The notes beneath the pieces are model-generated. The model ran no database searches and had not been told where the DNA came from. It worked only from the letters and a program-made list of their open reading frames with translations. Shown piece by piece: positions 53,304-63,980 of a stretch of 64,000 nt of DNA (the first letter of the stretch is position 1; each line of letters opens with the position of its first letter). This DNA comes from Amborella trichopoda (lineage: Eukaryota; Streptophyta; Magnoliopsida; Amborellales; Amborellaceae): the NCBI RefSeq assembly GCF_000471905.2, contig NW_006499603.1, positions 5,958,060-6,022,059 on the forward strand, read 5' to 3'. The position numbers were made by a program, and so were the translations under genes.

Positions 53304-55112
53304 GCGATGGATGCTGACCCATCAAGAGTCAAGCATACCACTTGAACGCTGACCCATCAAGAGTCTCAACAAACTGATGGAGAAGAAGCCTCCCATAAGC
53401 TACTCTCTTAACATGCCGAATAGAAGTGGGCAATGTGTTGATGAGGTGAACTCGTGCAGTTGAAGAGAGGGAGTTTCCTTTTCTGGTAATTTGGGGGAAA
53501 CGGGAGTTGGTCGATATAGGAAGGATATGGCTTCTGATAAAGAGCCGTAGCTTGTACCCCCGGAATCTGTCTTCCTCGCAAACTGTGAGTGACCATGGCA
53601 TCAATGTCATCTTGTGAGACCAGTTGAGAGGAGGAATGGTAATGTGAGGGAGGTGGCTGCATCAAGACAAGATTAGGAGAATTGTCTTCCTAGTGTGATG
53701 AGTTCCCAGGAGGCTGGGTACTTTCCATTAGATTGATCTTCTCCATCATCTTACGACTCATGTCCTCGAACCAATTCATATGGTATTCTTGGTCATCATT
53801 GGGTGCGTCAACCACTATCACGCTGACTATTTCTTTGAGGAGAATAATCTCTTGAGATGTCGAGGTCTGGCGTACCCACCGGGCTGGGTACGGTAGGTCG
53901 GTCAGAAGGGTTTCAGCATGCCTTGACTGAACTCGAGCTTTGTATGTTGATCGGGTCAAGACCAGTTCGCGATGTTCTTGGGACCGCAAAGACTGTGAGG
54001 TTGGGTCATCTCCTATGACATTAACAATCATGCATGATTCTTTTTCCTCAGGTTCTGCCACAACCTGTAGTGGGTAAAAGCGATTCTCGACCAGAGGATC
54101 AGCAGACTTGCTTGCCCTGAGTGCCTTGGGTTCTTCTCTTGGCACTATTCATAGGTCGCAGTCATGTTTGGCTCTTAAGCTCTGGTGTACCTCGCTTCAG
54201 AACTGAGATCAGGACTGTGATTGTGAAGAGTCCGCTTGCTTCAAACATAACCGGGCAGTCTCCATGAGGTGAGACAAGGGATGCGGACCAGAAACAGGAA
54301 TCAGCTAGGACTTCTGTCCTGGCTTGGGGAGAGACGGGGCATGGAAAACTTCATCACCCAAAAGAGCCTTGCCTCAAGTTCCTATGTGAGCTTCGAAGGT
54401 AGGGCCAGTCTGAAGAGGGTACTCTTGGGGAAGGCCTTTGAGTATCAGGTCTTGAGCGGTTAGTCTGGAGGAGAAGGGACAAATAGGGGAGGGGACTGCT
54501 GCTAATGACCCTTAGGTCAGGAGCCTAGAGTTGTACACGGGGGTAGCACGTGTGCGCCACTTGCAGAAGGGTTCCAGGTGACCTGGTGTTCGACCCGAGC
54601 ATGAGCAATGGGTTGGGCCTTACGAGGCCACAGATTGTGTGTGTTTGTGAAGGAATGGCCTTGTGACCACCCCTCACAGAGTGAGCAGGCATGTGCTAGG
54701 AAGGATGACGAGGAATCCTTCTCTCATGTACTTGGGTGAATGAAGCAACAAGACGGCCCCGAGCAGTGCAATGCATATTTAGAAGGTATAGAGGGCCGGG
54801 TCCCAAAACACCCAAACCTGGATAATGGTTCAAGGCAGCCTGAGGGTTGCCCCGAAGTGTGGCTCGATCCTTGGTGCATGTGTGGGAGCTGACGGTCTTA
54901 GGGCCTCCTCCTTCGTGTGTTGAACCTCTTGTTACATGGGCTGGTAGAACATGGGGGTTGACCTTATGGTGACCCACAGGAGCATTGGCAGGTGGACTTG
55001 CATGCATAGGAAGGAAAGGGATGGCCTTTCGACTGCCCCGAGTAGTGGGAACGGCACATGATTTTTCGGTAGCAGTGTGCATGCTGTGTGCGGTGGCTAA
55101 TGCGCCACTCAT
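53304..55112 (-). pseudogene. Tat gag N-terminal half (minus-strand copy E4)
   Basis: On the minus strand: an Arg/Thr/His-rich extension with VTRGSTHEGGGPKTVSSHT and HCTARGRLVASFTQVHERR (55112-54696), matching 42518-42823 and 28708-28424. Next is ENRFYPLQVVAEPEEKESCM, DAPNDDQEYHMNWFEDMSRK (54145-53690) and YQKPYPSYIDQLPFPPNYQK (53665-53408). It stops near 53331, before the gag core. It is probably the upstream half of the element whose RT and RNase H lie at 39089-35195, with gag core to protease lost together with the end of element C. Confidence 0.75.
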
Positions 55113-55431
55113 GCAAGGTGCTTTAGTGGAGGGTCCACTAAGGCTAGGACATGGGGAGTTAGGGACTTTTAGGTCCCTTCTCGCACCAATCCAGGTTAGG
55201 ACCTAGGAGTGCAACACAGGTCGACACTCAAAAGGAAGGTCAGAAACGAGGTTCCCGAAACCTATTCAAGACGAGGACTCACGAGTGCGGCATCAGAAAG
55301 TCCCCGACTCGGATGAAAGGGTTAAGAAAACCCGAAGACGTGTGTGTGTATAGTGAGTAGGAAATAGAAGAAAGGAAAGCCAAACAAGAACGATCCGATT
55401 ATGGGTAGCGTGTCCTCAGTGGAGTCGCCAA
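55113..55431 (-). promoter_or_regulatory. Leader and primer-binding site of copy E4
   Basis: On the minus strand, 55431-55412 reads TTGGCGACTCCACTGAGGAC. This is the best preserved Tat-type tRNA-Arg primer site in the window. It starts two bases inside the LTR terminus. The region below it is the non-coding leader before gag. Confidence 0.8.
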
Positions 55432-55515
55432 GCTGGTTAGGTGCCTCAATCTCGTCCTCCGGGTCAAGATGACCTGGTAGCGTGGTTCCGGGACTTGAGA
55501 CCGCTCTCTCGAAAA

Positions 55516-55534
55516 CTGTGTAAAGGATACATGG
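55516..55534 (-). other. Hairpin near LTR 3' end with substituted stem
   Basis: CTGTGTA pairs with TACATGG (two wobble pairs, five-base loop). It sits exactly where the LTR at 29266-29283 has CCTTGTT/AACAAGG, between the shared words gctctctcg and ataccaa. Confidence 0.6.
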
Positions 55535-55949
55535 GTAAGAATACCAACCGGTGAGAGAGGAATTTTGGTCGTGAGGCGAAACTTACCTCACATGGATCCG
55601 TGACACGCTCAGGCTAGCTCGCATGGGTGCCCTCTTAGATCATGTTGGAATGCCCCCCAAACTTGTGGTCGGTTTAGAACCGCCTCCCTTGACCTGTTTC
55701 TTCTTACCTACGATCACACACACACATTAAAATACAGACAGGTGGGTCTGAGGACCCCACCTTGTCATAGGGTGAGCACACACGTGTGTGTGTACTCAAA
55801 GACGAGAGGAAAAATAACACAGAAGAATCAGTGTCAATTTGACAGCCTCATGGCCTCTCCTTGACGAGGGACTCTCAGTGCATATTTTATAATAAAGAGA
55901 AAAAAAAAAGAGGGTTACATGGAGAAGCGATATTAGAGGGAAAAGAGAT

Positions 55950-56440
55950 AAAGAGGGTGAAGGTCAGCTTGGCTCTCGCTAGACCTTCCAAAAAGGAGAG
56001 GAGACGGAAAGAAGAAGAGAAGAAATGGGTGAAGGTTAGCTTGTCTCTCGCTAAACCTTTCAAAAGGGAGAAGAGACGAAAAGAAGAAGAGAAGAAATGG
56101 GTGAAAGATAGCTTGGCTCTCGCTAAACCTTCCAAAAGGGAGAAAATACGAAAAGAAGAAGAGAATAGATGGGTGAAGGTTAGCTTGGCTCTCGCTAAAC
56201 CTTCCAAAAGGGAGAAGAGACGAAGTAAAGAGAAGAGAAGAAGTGAAGACTAGCTTGGCTCTCGCTAAACCTTCCAAAAGGGAGAAGAGACAAAGTAAAG
56301 AGAAGTAAAGAAGTGAAGACTAGCTTGGCTCTCGCTAAGTCTTCCAAAAGGGAGAAGAGATGAAAAGAAGAACAAAAGAGGTGAAGACTAGCTTGGCTCT
56401 CGTTAAGTCTTCCAAAAAGGAGAAGAGATAAAGTAAAGAG
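55950..56440 (-). repeat. ~70-bp hairpin array with compensatory arms, 7 units
   Basis: Units at about 55958, 56031, 56102, 56176, 56247, 56314 and 56381. Each holds a ~9-base loop ttggctctc between complementary arms, then (c)caaaaggga and purine-rich filler. Arms are GAAGGTC/GACCTTC in unit 1, AAGGTT/AACCTT in units 2 and 4, and GAAGAC/GTCTTC in units 6 and 7. Confidence 0.9.
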
Positions 56441-56463
56441 GAGAAGCGGGAGAAGGCTATGCT

Positions 56464-57570
56464 CGTCAGTGTACACTGACGTGCAAAGCAGAAGGGAAAG
56501 AGAAAAGAGAGAGAAGGTCACCCTCGATAATGTACACTGACGTACGAGACAGAAGGAAGAAAGAAGAGAGAGAAAGTCATGCTCGACAGTGTACACTGAA
56601 ATGCGTGACAGACAGAAAAAGGAGAGAGGAGATCGCGTTCGTCAATGTACACTGACGTGCGCGACATAGAAAAAGAAGAGAGAAGATCACGCTCGTCAGT
56701 GTACATTAATGTGAGCGATAGAAGAAAGAAGAGAGAAAAGCATGCTCGTCAATGTATGTTGATGCGTACGATAGACAGATAGAAGAGAGAGAAGAGGATA
56801 AAAGAAGAGAGAGGAAAGAAGCAAAGAATGAAAATAAAGAAGAAGAGAGAGAAGGAAAAAAGGAGAAAGAGAGAAAGGAAAGAAGAAGAGACAGAGGAAA
56901 GAAGAAGAGAGATAAAGGAAAGAACAAGAGTGAGAAGAAACAATAAGAGAAAGAAAGAGAAAAGAAGAAGAGAAAGAAAGAAAAGAAGAGAGAAGAGGGA
57001 GAAAGAAGAGAGAGAAAGAAAGAGAAAGAAGAGAGAAGTCCCGCTCGTCAGTGTACACCAACGCGCACGACAGACAAAGAGAAGAAAGAGAAGAGAGCAG
57101 AAGAAGAGAGAGAAAAGAAGCAGAGAGAAAAGAAAGAAGAATGGAGAGAGAGGAAAGAAAGAGAAAGAGGAAAGAAGACGAGAAAGAAAGGAAAGAAGAG
57201 GAGAAAGAAAGAGGAAAGAAGAAGAGAAAGAAAAGAAAAGAAGAGAGAAGAGGGACAAAGCAGAGAACGAAAGAAAGAGAAGGAAGAGAGAAGATCGTGC
57301 TCGTCAGTGTACACCGACGCACGCGATAGACTGAGAGAAGAAACAGAAGAGAGAGAAAAAAAGTAGAGAAGGAAAAGAAAGAAGAAGGGATAGAAAGGAA
57401 AGAGGAGAGAGAGAGAGAGGAAAAAAGAAGAGAAAGGAAGGAAATAAGAGAGAAGAGAGAAAAAGAAGGATAAGGGAGAGAGAGAAGATTATGCTCGTCA
57501 GTGTACACCGCCGTGAGAACAGACAGAGAGAAGAGAGAGGTGATCGCGCTCATTAGTGTTCGTCAATGCA
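56464..57570 (-). repeat. Dispersed 18-bp palindrome array in purine-rich tract
   Basis: CGTCAGTGTACACTGACG at 56464-56481 is a perfect palindrome followed by tgc...gacag. About nine decayed copies follow at 56525, 56585, 56643, 56695, 56748, 57048, 57302, 57497 and 57551, with 50-300 bp of GA-rich DNA between them. The long Ser/Leu/Phe and Lys/Glu/Arg frames on the two strands are low-complexity artefacts. Confidence 0.9.
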
Positions 57571-57983
57571 CGTGACAGACAGAGAAGAGAGTGGAAAGAT
57601 ACAGAGAAGAAAAAGAAAGAAAAAGAGAGAGAAAGGAAAGAGGAGAAAGAGAGAGGAAAGAAGAAGAGAGAGAGAGGAAAGAAGAAGAGAAAGAAAGAGG
57701 AAAGAAGCAGATAGAGAAAGGAAAGAAGAGTGAAGAGAGAGAAATAAAGAGAAGGAAGAGAGAGAAGGATAAGAGAGACAAAAAGAGAAAGAAGAGAGAG
57801 AAAGAAGGAAAAGGAAGAGAGAGAAGGAAGAGATAAAAGAGAAACTTACCTTTGACACCCAGGGGTACCCGTCTAAATCTTCTATCTCCTCTATCTCTCT
57901 CTAAACCGTGACAAAAAAAATCAAGTAAAAAGGAAAATTTTTAATTGATGATTAAAGGTCATTTACATGTAGAGAATACGTGC

Positions 57984-58016
57984 TTATATAAACGTGATCC
58001 CCAAACATGGGTGGAT
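57984..58016 (-). promoter_or_regulatory. LTR core promoter: conserved box plus TATA
   Basis: ATCCACCCATGTTTGG on the minus strand (58016-58001), then TTATATAA at 57991-57984. Confidence 0.7.
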
Positions 58017-59099
58017 GATAAAATTCTAACCTAATTGTTGAAAATTAACAATTGAGTGAATTAAAGAAAATTAATAAAATGGGGGCAAATATAATGATTT
58101 TGCCCCTGCACCAACAATATGTTGAATTCCAAATAAGTCCCTATCATGGTCGTTCAATTGTGCAAGCTTTCTGTGGCTGATTCGAGGACTTTTCAGGTAC
58201 CATCCGGCCAAAAGATTATTCTTTTCATGATCGGATCGGGAAGACGATTGTCTTGATATCAATTTCGAACCATGGATCGAAGTTTTGAACCATGATCATG
58301 ATGCGGAAAAAAAATGAGAAATTGTGTGCCTTTAGATTTAGGATTCAGTCTGTTTCTCAGTGTTTCTCGTTGATTTATTCATTGTAACGGGTCGAGCAAC
58401 TTGCCACGATCATTCTACAAAAAGAACGGCTCGATTTGATGCCCGGATGACCATTTTCCAAATTGATAAACTTTGGCTGGATATCAAAACGATCGGGTCG
58501 ATGAGACGAACGTGCTTATAAAATTCGAGCTTGATTTGACCGAGGATGAGGAAGATATGGCCATGCAAATTTTTCCCCAAAATTGAGAACTACAGTTTTT
58601 ATTAATGGAAACTGGTTCACCGAGGGTACACTGTAATAGTGTACGACCTACCCATTTTGGGTAATATGGTCATAACTTGCTTCAGAAGCGTTTGAATGCA
58701 CCAAAAATTGGTACCCGACGGTTTTCGACCATTTTGAATCCAATGGTGATGGTCTGGATATCATTTGATGCTCTCATAATGGTGTTGCAGTTTAGAGCCC
58801 ATTTTTAGCTTGCTAGAGGCAAGATTTCTAAAAACTATTTTGTCGTCTGCATTGTTTTAAACTCGTTAGATTGTGACGAAACTTGGCAGGTGTACTTAAG
58901 AGACCCTTAAGAATTTTCTTGGACATTATCGGGCCATTCTAAGACTGATGAAAATTCCAGTTTCGGATCAGGGCTTATTGTCCTACGACTTCTGTAGTAC
59001 ACAGGCATTTTGGCACCGGCGGACTTAGGTCTCGAACTGCTCTCTCCTTAATCGCCATAGGGATACAAATGATGAAAATTGACCTCAAACACCAATAGG

Positions 59100-59400
59100 T
59101 TTGGATATTCAATTGGAATTATCATTCTAAAATGATCTCATCTTGATGAAGATCCTATATTTGATGAAGAGCAAGATGAAAGGGATCTCATCTTTAATGA
59201 AGATACTATATTTAATAAAGAGAAAGATCAAAGGAGAGAAGTTATCCTTGAGGAAGCATGGATATCTAATTTTCTTATCAATAGAGAGGTGGAGACTCAA
59301 GATGTTGATTTGAACCCAAAGGAGATTGAGCCTTTGGAGATGCATGACAAAGAAGCAAAAGCATACATGACATACAATGACCCTTTCCTCGAGGGCTTAT
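59100..59400 (+). pseudogene. Retroelement polyprotein remnant, acidic region
   Basis: One plus-strand frame gives DPIFDEEQDERDLIFNEDT, then VILEEAWISNFLINREVE and MHDKEAKAYMTYNDPFLEGL, ending in a stop. The acidic DEE-rich repeats resemble linkers in plant gypsy polyproteins, but no catalytic domain is present and the family is uncertain. Confidence 0.4.
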
Positions 59401-60700
59401 AATTTTCAATGCAGAATCGTTATGTTTTGATCGGTGCAATAAACCACATGGCTTAGGATAGTGTTCGCATATTCTAATGTCTTAGGATTTTTTTTGCAAA
59501 ATTCGGGAAGAAGGTTGCAGGGCTAATATAAAGTTGATCTTAATGCATTTTAAAATTTGAGGTCGAGTTTTGTCTAACTAAGGGAGAATGATACAGATCA
59601 AGATCTGGTTGGTACAAATTTTATTTTATTAATTTTATTTTAGAGGTATGGGCAGAATTTTTATTTTTTTTATTACGGTTAAAAATAGGATTTTTAGGTT
59701 AGTTTGATATTCTTTTAATTAGGGTTAATTGTTAAAAATAGGATTTTTTAGGTAAGTTTAATAAAGTATATTTTTTTAGACAAGTGCCTTTTTTAGAAGT
59801 GTAAGTCATTCTTTAGTTCTGTTTTACTTTCTTGTGTATGGTTTATTTGTGGGAAGATTATCTTCAAATAAGAGGTTACCGCTTTTATTTAAAGAGGCTT
59901 ATCTCTTGCATTAGTTGGGGGTGCAAGATAGGTTTATCTATTAAGCAAGATAAGGTTAGTTTTATTTGGAAGCAAAGAACACGTTTTTGTTTAGGGAGGT
60001 TAACATTAGATAGTATGTGTTTTTAAGAAGGTCATCTTTATTTTGTTTCCTAGTTTGCAGGATTGTTCTCTCTTTGGGTTGGGTTGAAACTAGAGATAAT
60101 AATGGGTTACGTAGGTGGCAAGAATGAAGAGGTGCTTATCTAATGACAAAAAGGAAATACTATTGAACTTTAAGAAGGTTAGGGAGGTTAACATTAGATA
60201 GTATGTGTTTTTAGGGAGGTTAATATTAGATAGTATGTGTTTTTAGGGAGGTTAACATTAGATAGTATGTGTTTTTAAGAAGGTTATCTTTATTTTGTTT
60301 TCTAGTTTGCAGGGATTGTTATCTCTTTACGTTGGGTTGAAACTAGAGATTATGATGTGTCACGTAGGTGAAAAGAATGAAGTAGGAAGAGGTGGTTATC
60401 TAATGACAAAAAAGAAATACTATTGATCTAAAAGAAGGAGGCACGTAGTACGTAAAAAGATTAATTTTTGGTTAATGATAATGAAATTAATCTTTATAGA
60501 TCGTGTAGTGAGAGAGAGGGAGAGAGAGTGGCCCCTTTGTGGGTATTTTATTCCCTCTTGTACTTATGGACCCGTAGAGGAATACTCAGGCCCCCACATT
60601 TGTTCTTTCTTCTTCTGATTTCCTTTTCGATTTTTATTTCTCTCTAAAACACAGTTGATTTTTGTCAGGTGTTAATTGCCAATAATTTTAAACTGCATCA
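59401..60700. repeat. AT-rich region with internal duplications
   Basis: Two copies of a ~190-bp block (59994-60180 and 60246-60440) share ggttaacattagatagtatg, ttttgttt(t/c)ctagtttgcagg and gacaaaaa(g/a)gaaatactattga. Between and around them, a 36-bp unit (agggaggttaacattagata + gtatgtgttttt) is repeated three to four times at about 60178-60290. The rest is AT-rich DNA, possibly an LTR remnant, with a GA microsatellite at 60510-60530. No gene was recognised. Confidence 0.7.
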
Positions 60701-60712
60701 CCTCGCCACATA

Positions 60713-62450
60713 TTGAAAGGTGATTTCCTTCAAACTTATCATCAGACGCCCTATCTTTTCTTAGTAGGGAATATGTTTTTCTTCTCGTACCTTCCATGCC
60801 CCTTGGATCTAGCTTATTACCAAGAGGGAATCACCAACGACTCGTATCCTTTCAGTTTGAAGAGCAATGGCACTCTCGAGACTTGTTATCAAGGCTTCAC
60901 ATTCTTTGATGTTATTTGTGCATGGGAAATTGAGTCTCATAGCTGTGGGCATTAAAACCCATTCTTTGATGTTATTTGTGCATGGAAAATTGAGTCTCAT
61001 AGCCGTGGGCATTAAAACCCTTTATGGGGATGACATTGACCGGTGTGTTGTCAAGAATCACATGTTCCGCTAAGTGATTGGCGATCGCTTGCTCCTTGAT
61101 TGATTTTTGGGTGATGTAGTCGATCTCGAATTCTCTTAAGAGCATGCACCATTTAGCTAACCATCCGTGGAGGATCGGTTTCAATAATATATTTTAATGG
61201 GTCCATCTTTGAGATGAGTTTAATTGAATGTGATAAAACATAGTACCTTAGTTTTTTAGTTGCCCAAACGAGGGCTAGGGAATATTTTTCGACATTCATG
61301 TATATGGTTTTATAGTCGACCAAGGTTTTACTAAAATAATAAATGGTTCATTCTTTTCCTTGGTCATGATACTGCCCCAACATAGCCCTCATACTCTTGT
61401 TTTTTCATACTAGCAATGGATTTGTCAAGTATTGTGTCATGCGCTCAAAGGGTTCTTCACATCTTTCATTCCATTCAAAAGATGTATCTCTTTTCAATAG
61501 CCATTTGAAGGGTTCACATTTGTCCACTGCTTGTAATATGAACCAGTTTGTATTCTTCCTTGTAGGCCTCATATATCTCTTATATTTCTACGAGGTGGCA
61601 TGTCAGTGATGTCTCGAATTTTGAGCGGGTCTACTTCAATGCCCCTGTGAGGATGATGAAGCGTAACAATTTTCCCAAAACGACTCCGAAAGAACACTTT
61701 TGATGGTTGAGTTTAAGTTATTATTTTTCGAGTCGATCAAATACTGATTTTAACTCAGCTCGATGGTCATCCCTAGTCTTGGATTTGGCTAGGATGTTGG
61801 CCACATTGTCTTCTATGATGATGTGCATCATTGCATAGAATATAGAAGTCATGGCTCTTTGGTATGTTGCTCCACCATTTTAAGTCCATGTTCCCCATGG
61901 CGTAATGACAAGTGTTTTTATTTGGTCATTCTTAACCATAAGATTTTGGTTGTATCCCGAGAAGCCGTCCATAAATGATAGCAACTCGTGCTCAGCAGTA
62001 TTGTCGACTAGGGCATCTATATTGGATAATGGGAAGCCATCTTTTGGACATGCCTTGTTTAGATCCTTGAAGTCAACACACATTTATATTCTTCCATTTA
62101 TCTTGGGAACGATTACAATATTGGCCAACCAATCAAGGTAAGCGATAGGCACAATAAAATTTTCCTTCAAAAGTTTGTCAATTTCTTCCTTGGTTTTAAG
62201 TTCCAGAAGGTTCTTTAGTCACCCGGCCTTTTGTTTGATTGGGGCCATCTCGTCGCGTACGCTGAGGTGGTGCTCCACGAGAGTAGGATCTAACCCAGTG
62301 TTTATACTCGGAAATATGGGTAGGGAACTCAGTCCCCGGTTTTGAGTACAAACATGTCGAAAAGTTGATAGAGAAAGGACCCCATCAAAAGACATTTCGG
62401 GCAAGGCGGGATCCCACTCGGACCGTCGGCAAAGCCGGTTTCCCACACAC
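60713..62450 (-). pseudogene. Tat-like RT-RNase H fragment (separate family)
   Basis: Minus strand: LDPTLVEHHLSVRDEMAPIK (62300), FIVPIAYLDWLANIVIVPK, VDFKDLNKACPKDGFPLSNI, LLSFMDGFSGYNQ and VITPWGTWT (61900), then KCSFGVVLGKLLRF (61690) and, for RNase H, EFEIDYITQKSIKEQAIANH (61110), RLNFPCTNNIKECEALI and VGDSLLVIS (60809). The YxDD position reads EDNVANILAKSK, so the catalytic aspartates are lost. The segment that should hold the first RNase H Asp is missing. Multiple stops and frameshifts. Sequence differs clearly from the RT at 36291-38560. Confidence 0.75.
60901..61020. repeat. 60-bp tandem duplication inside RNase H
   Basis: attctttgatgttatttgtg... occurs twice head to tail (60901-60960 and 60961-61020) with two mismatches. 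In translation it duplicates 20 residues (MPTAMRLNFPCTNNIKE plus three) without a frameshift. Confidence 0.95.
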
Positions 62451-63720
62451 CTTAACCTTAGAGTTCAAGAGAAGTTTTGAAATATGTAATGAAGAGAGGG
62501 GGAGATTTAATGAAAAACTTTTGGTTTAAGAGTAAGGAGAACAAAAAAAGCACTAAATGAAACTAATAAAGACTAATAAATATGTAAGAACAAGATTAAA
62601 TACAACTCATAAATACTAATATAAACACGTAAAACAAGGGGAAAGGGGCTAATAAATCACAACAAAGAGAAGAAAAAGAGGAAGAAATGATACTTGAGGC
62701 CGGCCCTTGGTTTCGACGCTAATTCAGAATAGATGGTTGGACTGTCAGTCCTATTCCTTCAAGTTTTGACGGGGCAAGTGAATAAGGTTGAAAGGGATCC
62801 GGAAGGTCTAATTATCGAGATTTCTTTCAAGATAGAGTATGATTCTAAAGGTTAAAAAATTCAAGTTTTAAGGATTCAAATGTTCAAAAGTTCAAGTTTT
62901 AAGGAAATTTCTCATAATAAAAAGGCCGTAAATGTTACGGGTGCAGGAAACCTTGGCACCTTCGTAGAAACGGATGGGCTCCAAGTAGAACCTGATAAAA
63001 AGGAACTTGCATGTGTGCGCTTAGAGTCAATTGTAGCTAAATCCAAATATTCACTTTAGTGTTTAGATTTGGAGTCCATAACCCATGTATCAAACTTGAA
63101 AGATGGTTTCTACGCTTTTAGTCTCATTCCATCTAGGAATAACATGGTCGTTTTTTATGGTGGCAACCAATGGTTTAAAAAGCGGATCGGTGACCCGGAT
63201 CAGGCACCTCAAAAACCGATTCGGATCGGTGAATCGCGATTCGGATCGGGAAGCGGGTGAATCGATCAAATTAAAGCTTCAATAAAATCCGAAAAAATTA
63301 TTAAAATTCATTATAAATATTTTTTTTTAGGAATTCAATAAAAAATGAAAGTACTCCATTAAGAATTTTCATTTCTTTGCATGAATATGCGAATATTGAT
63401 ATGTTCTTTCCCTGCATAAACTACTATTTACCATTTAATTTACGTCACACAAAAGGATAAACATATAATTATCATGGATAAGTATATCAACATACATGGA
63501 CGACAATAAAAGCATACAATAAGTAACATATGATCTAAAAATAAAATGACAGACGACGATGTTCTTCTTCTTGGTCACGTTGGTTCCATTAATTGAATTC
63601 GTTTGATAATTCATTGAATCGATCTAAAAACGAATCATCGATATCAACAGGCATCTAACTATATCCAAATCCCTAAGTGTTAGTGTTCTGTTGTGTTCCA
63701 AATCCACAATAAAAACCACA
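62451..63720. other. AT-rich region, no gene recognised
   Basis: No domain was found on either strand. 62560-62680 is A-rich with aataaa/actaataaa words. 63180-63260 contains several overlapping cggatcgg/gattcgg words (gcggatcggtgacccggatc and gattcggatcggtgaatcg), possibly the edge of an unrecognised repeat. Confidence 0.5.
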
Positions 63721-63721
63721 A

Positions 63722-63980
63722 ATTTTCAAAAATTCGATCATGGATTACAAAAAATTCGATCATGGATTATGGATTACAAAAAATTCAATTATGGACTACA
63801 AAAAATTCGATCATGGATTACAAAAAATTCGATCATGAATTACAAAAAATTCGATCATGGATTATGGATTACAAAAAATTTGATTATGGATTACAAAAAA
63901 TTCGATCATGGATTAAAAAAATTCGATCATGGATTACAAAAAATTCGATCATGGATTACAAAAAATTCTATCATGAATTA
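63722..63980. repeat. 22-bp tandem array at right edge
   Basis: The unit aaaaaattcgatcatggattac is repeated about 11 times, with some copies extended by an extra tatggattac. It is followed by a poly-A run at about 63983-63998. The array may continue beyond the window. Confidence 0.9.

Larger units (their letters stand above)
55434..59000 (-). mobile_element. Tat LTR of copy E4, minus strand (3.5 kb)
   Basis: The inner end is cctaacca at 55434, next to the primer site. Similarity to the first part of the other Tat LTRs extends up to about 58990, where the first ~40 bp seem lost. The promoter box at 58001-58016 is followed by TATATAA at 57985-57991. The leader between TATA and the primer site is more than 2 kb of purine-rich DNA with two hairpin arrays, which makes this the longest LTR of the family here. 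Its arrays share no sequence with those of the LTR at 29164-32053. Confidence 0.85.

Noticed and set aside
56696..57858. Long Ser/Leu/Phe-rich (minus) and Lys/Arg/Glu-rich (plus) frames up to 285 codons
   Set aside because: Low-complexity GA/CT tract without domains; both strands are open for the same trivial reason.
59010..59100. Possible additional Tat LTR end (gaactgctctctcc and ggatacaaatg words)
   Set aside because: Similarity to the LTR-end motifs is too short and no terminus or primer site is present.
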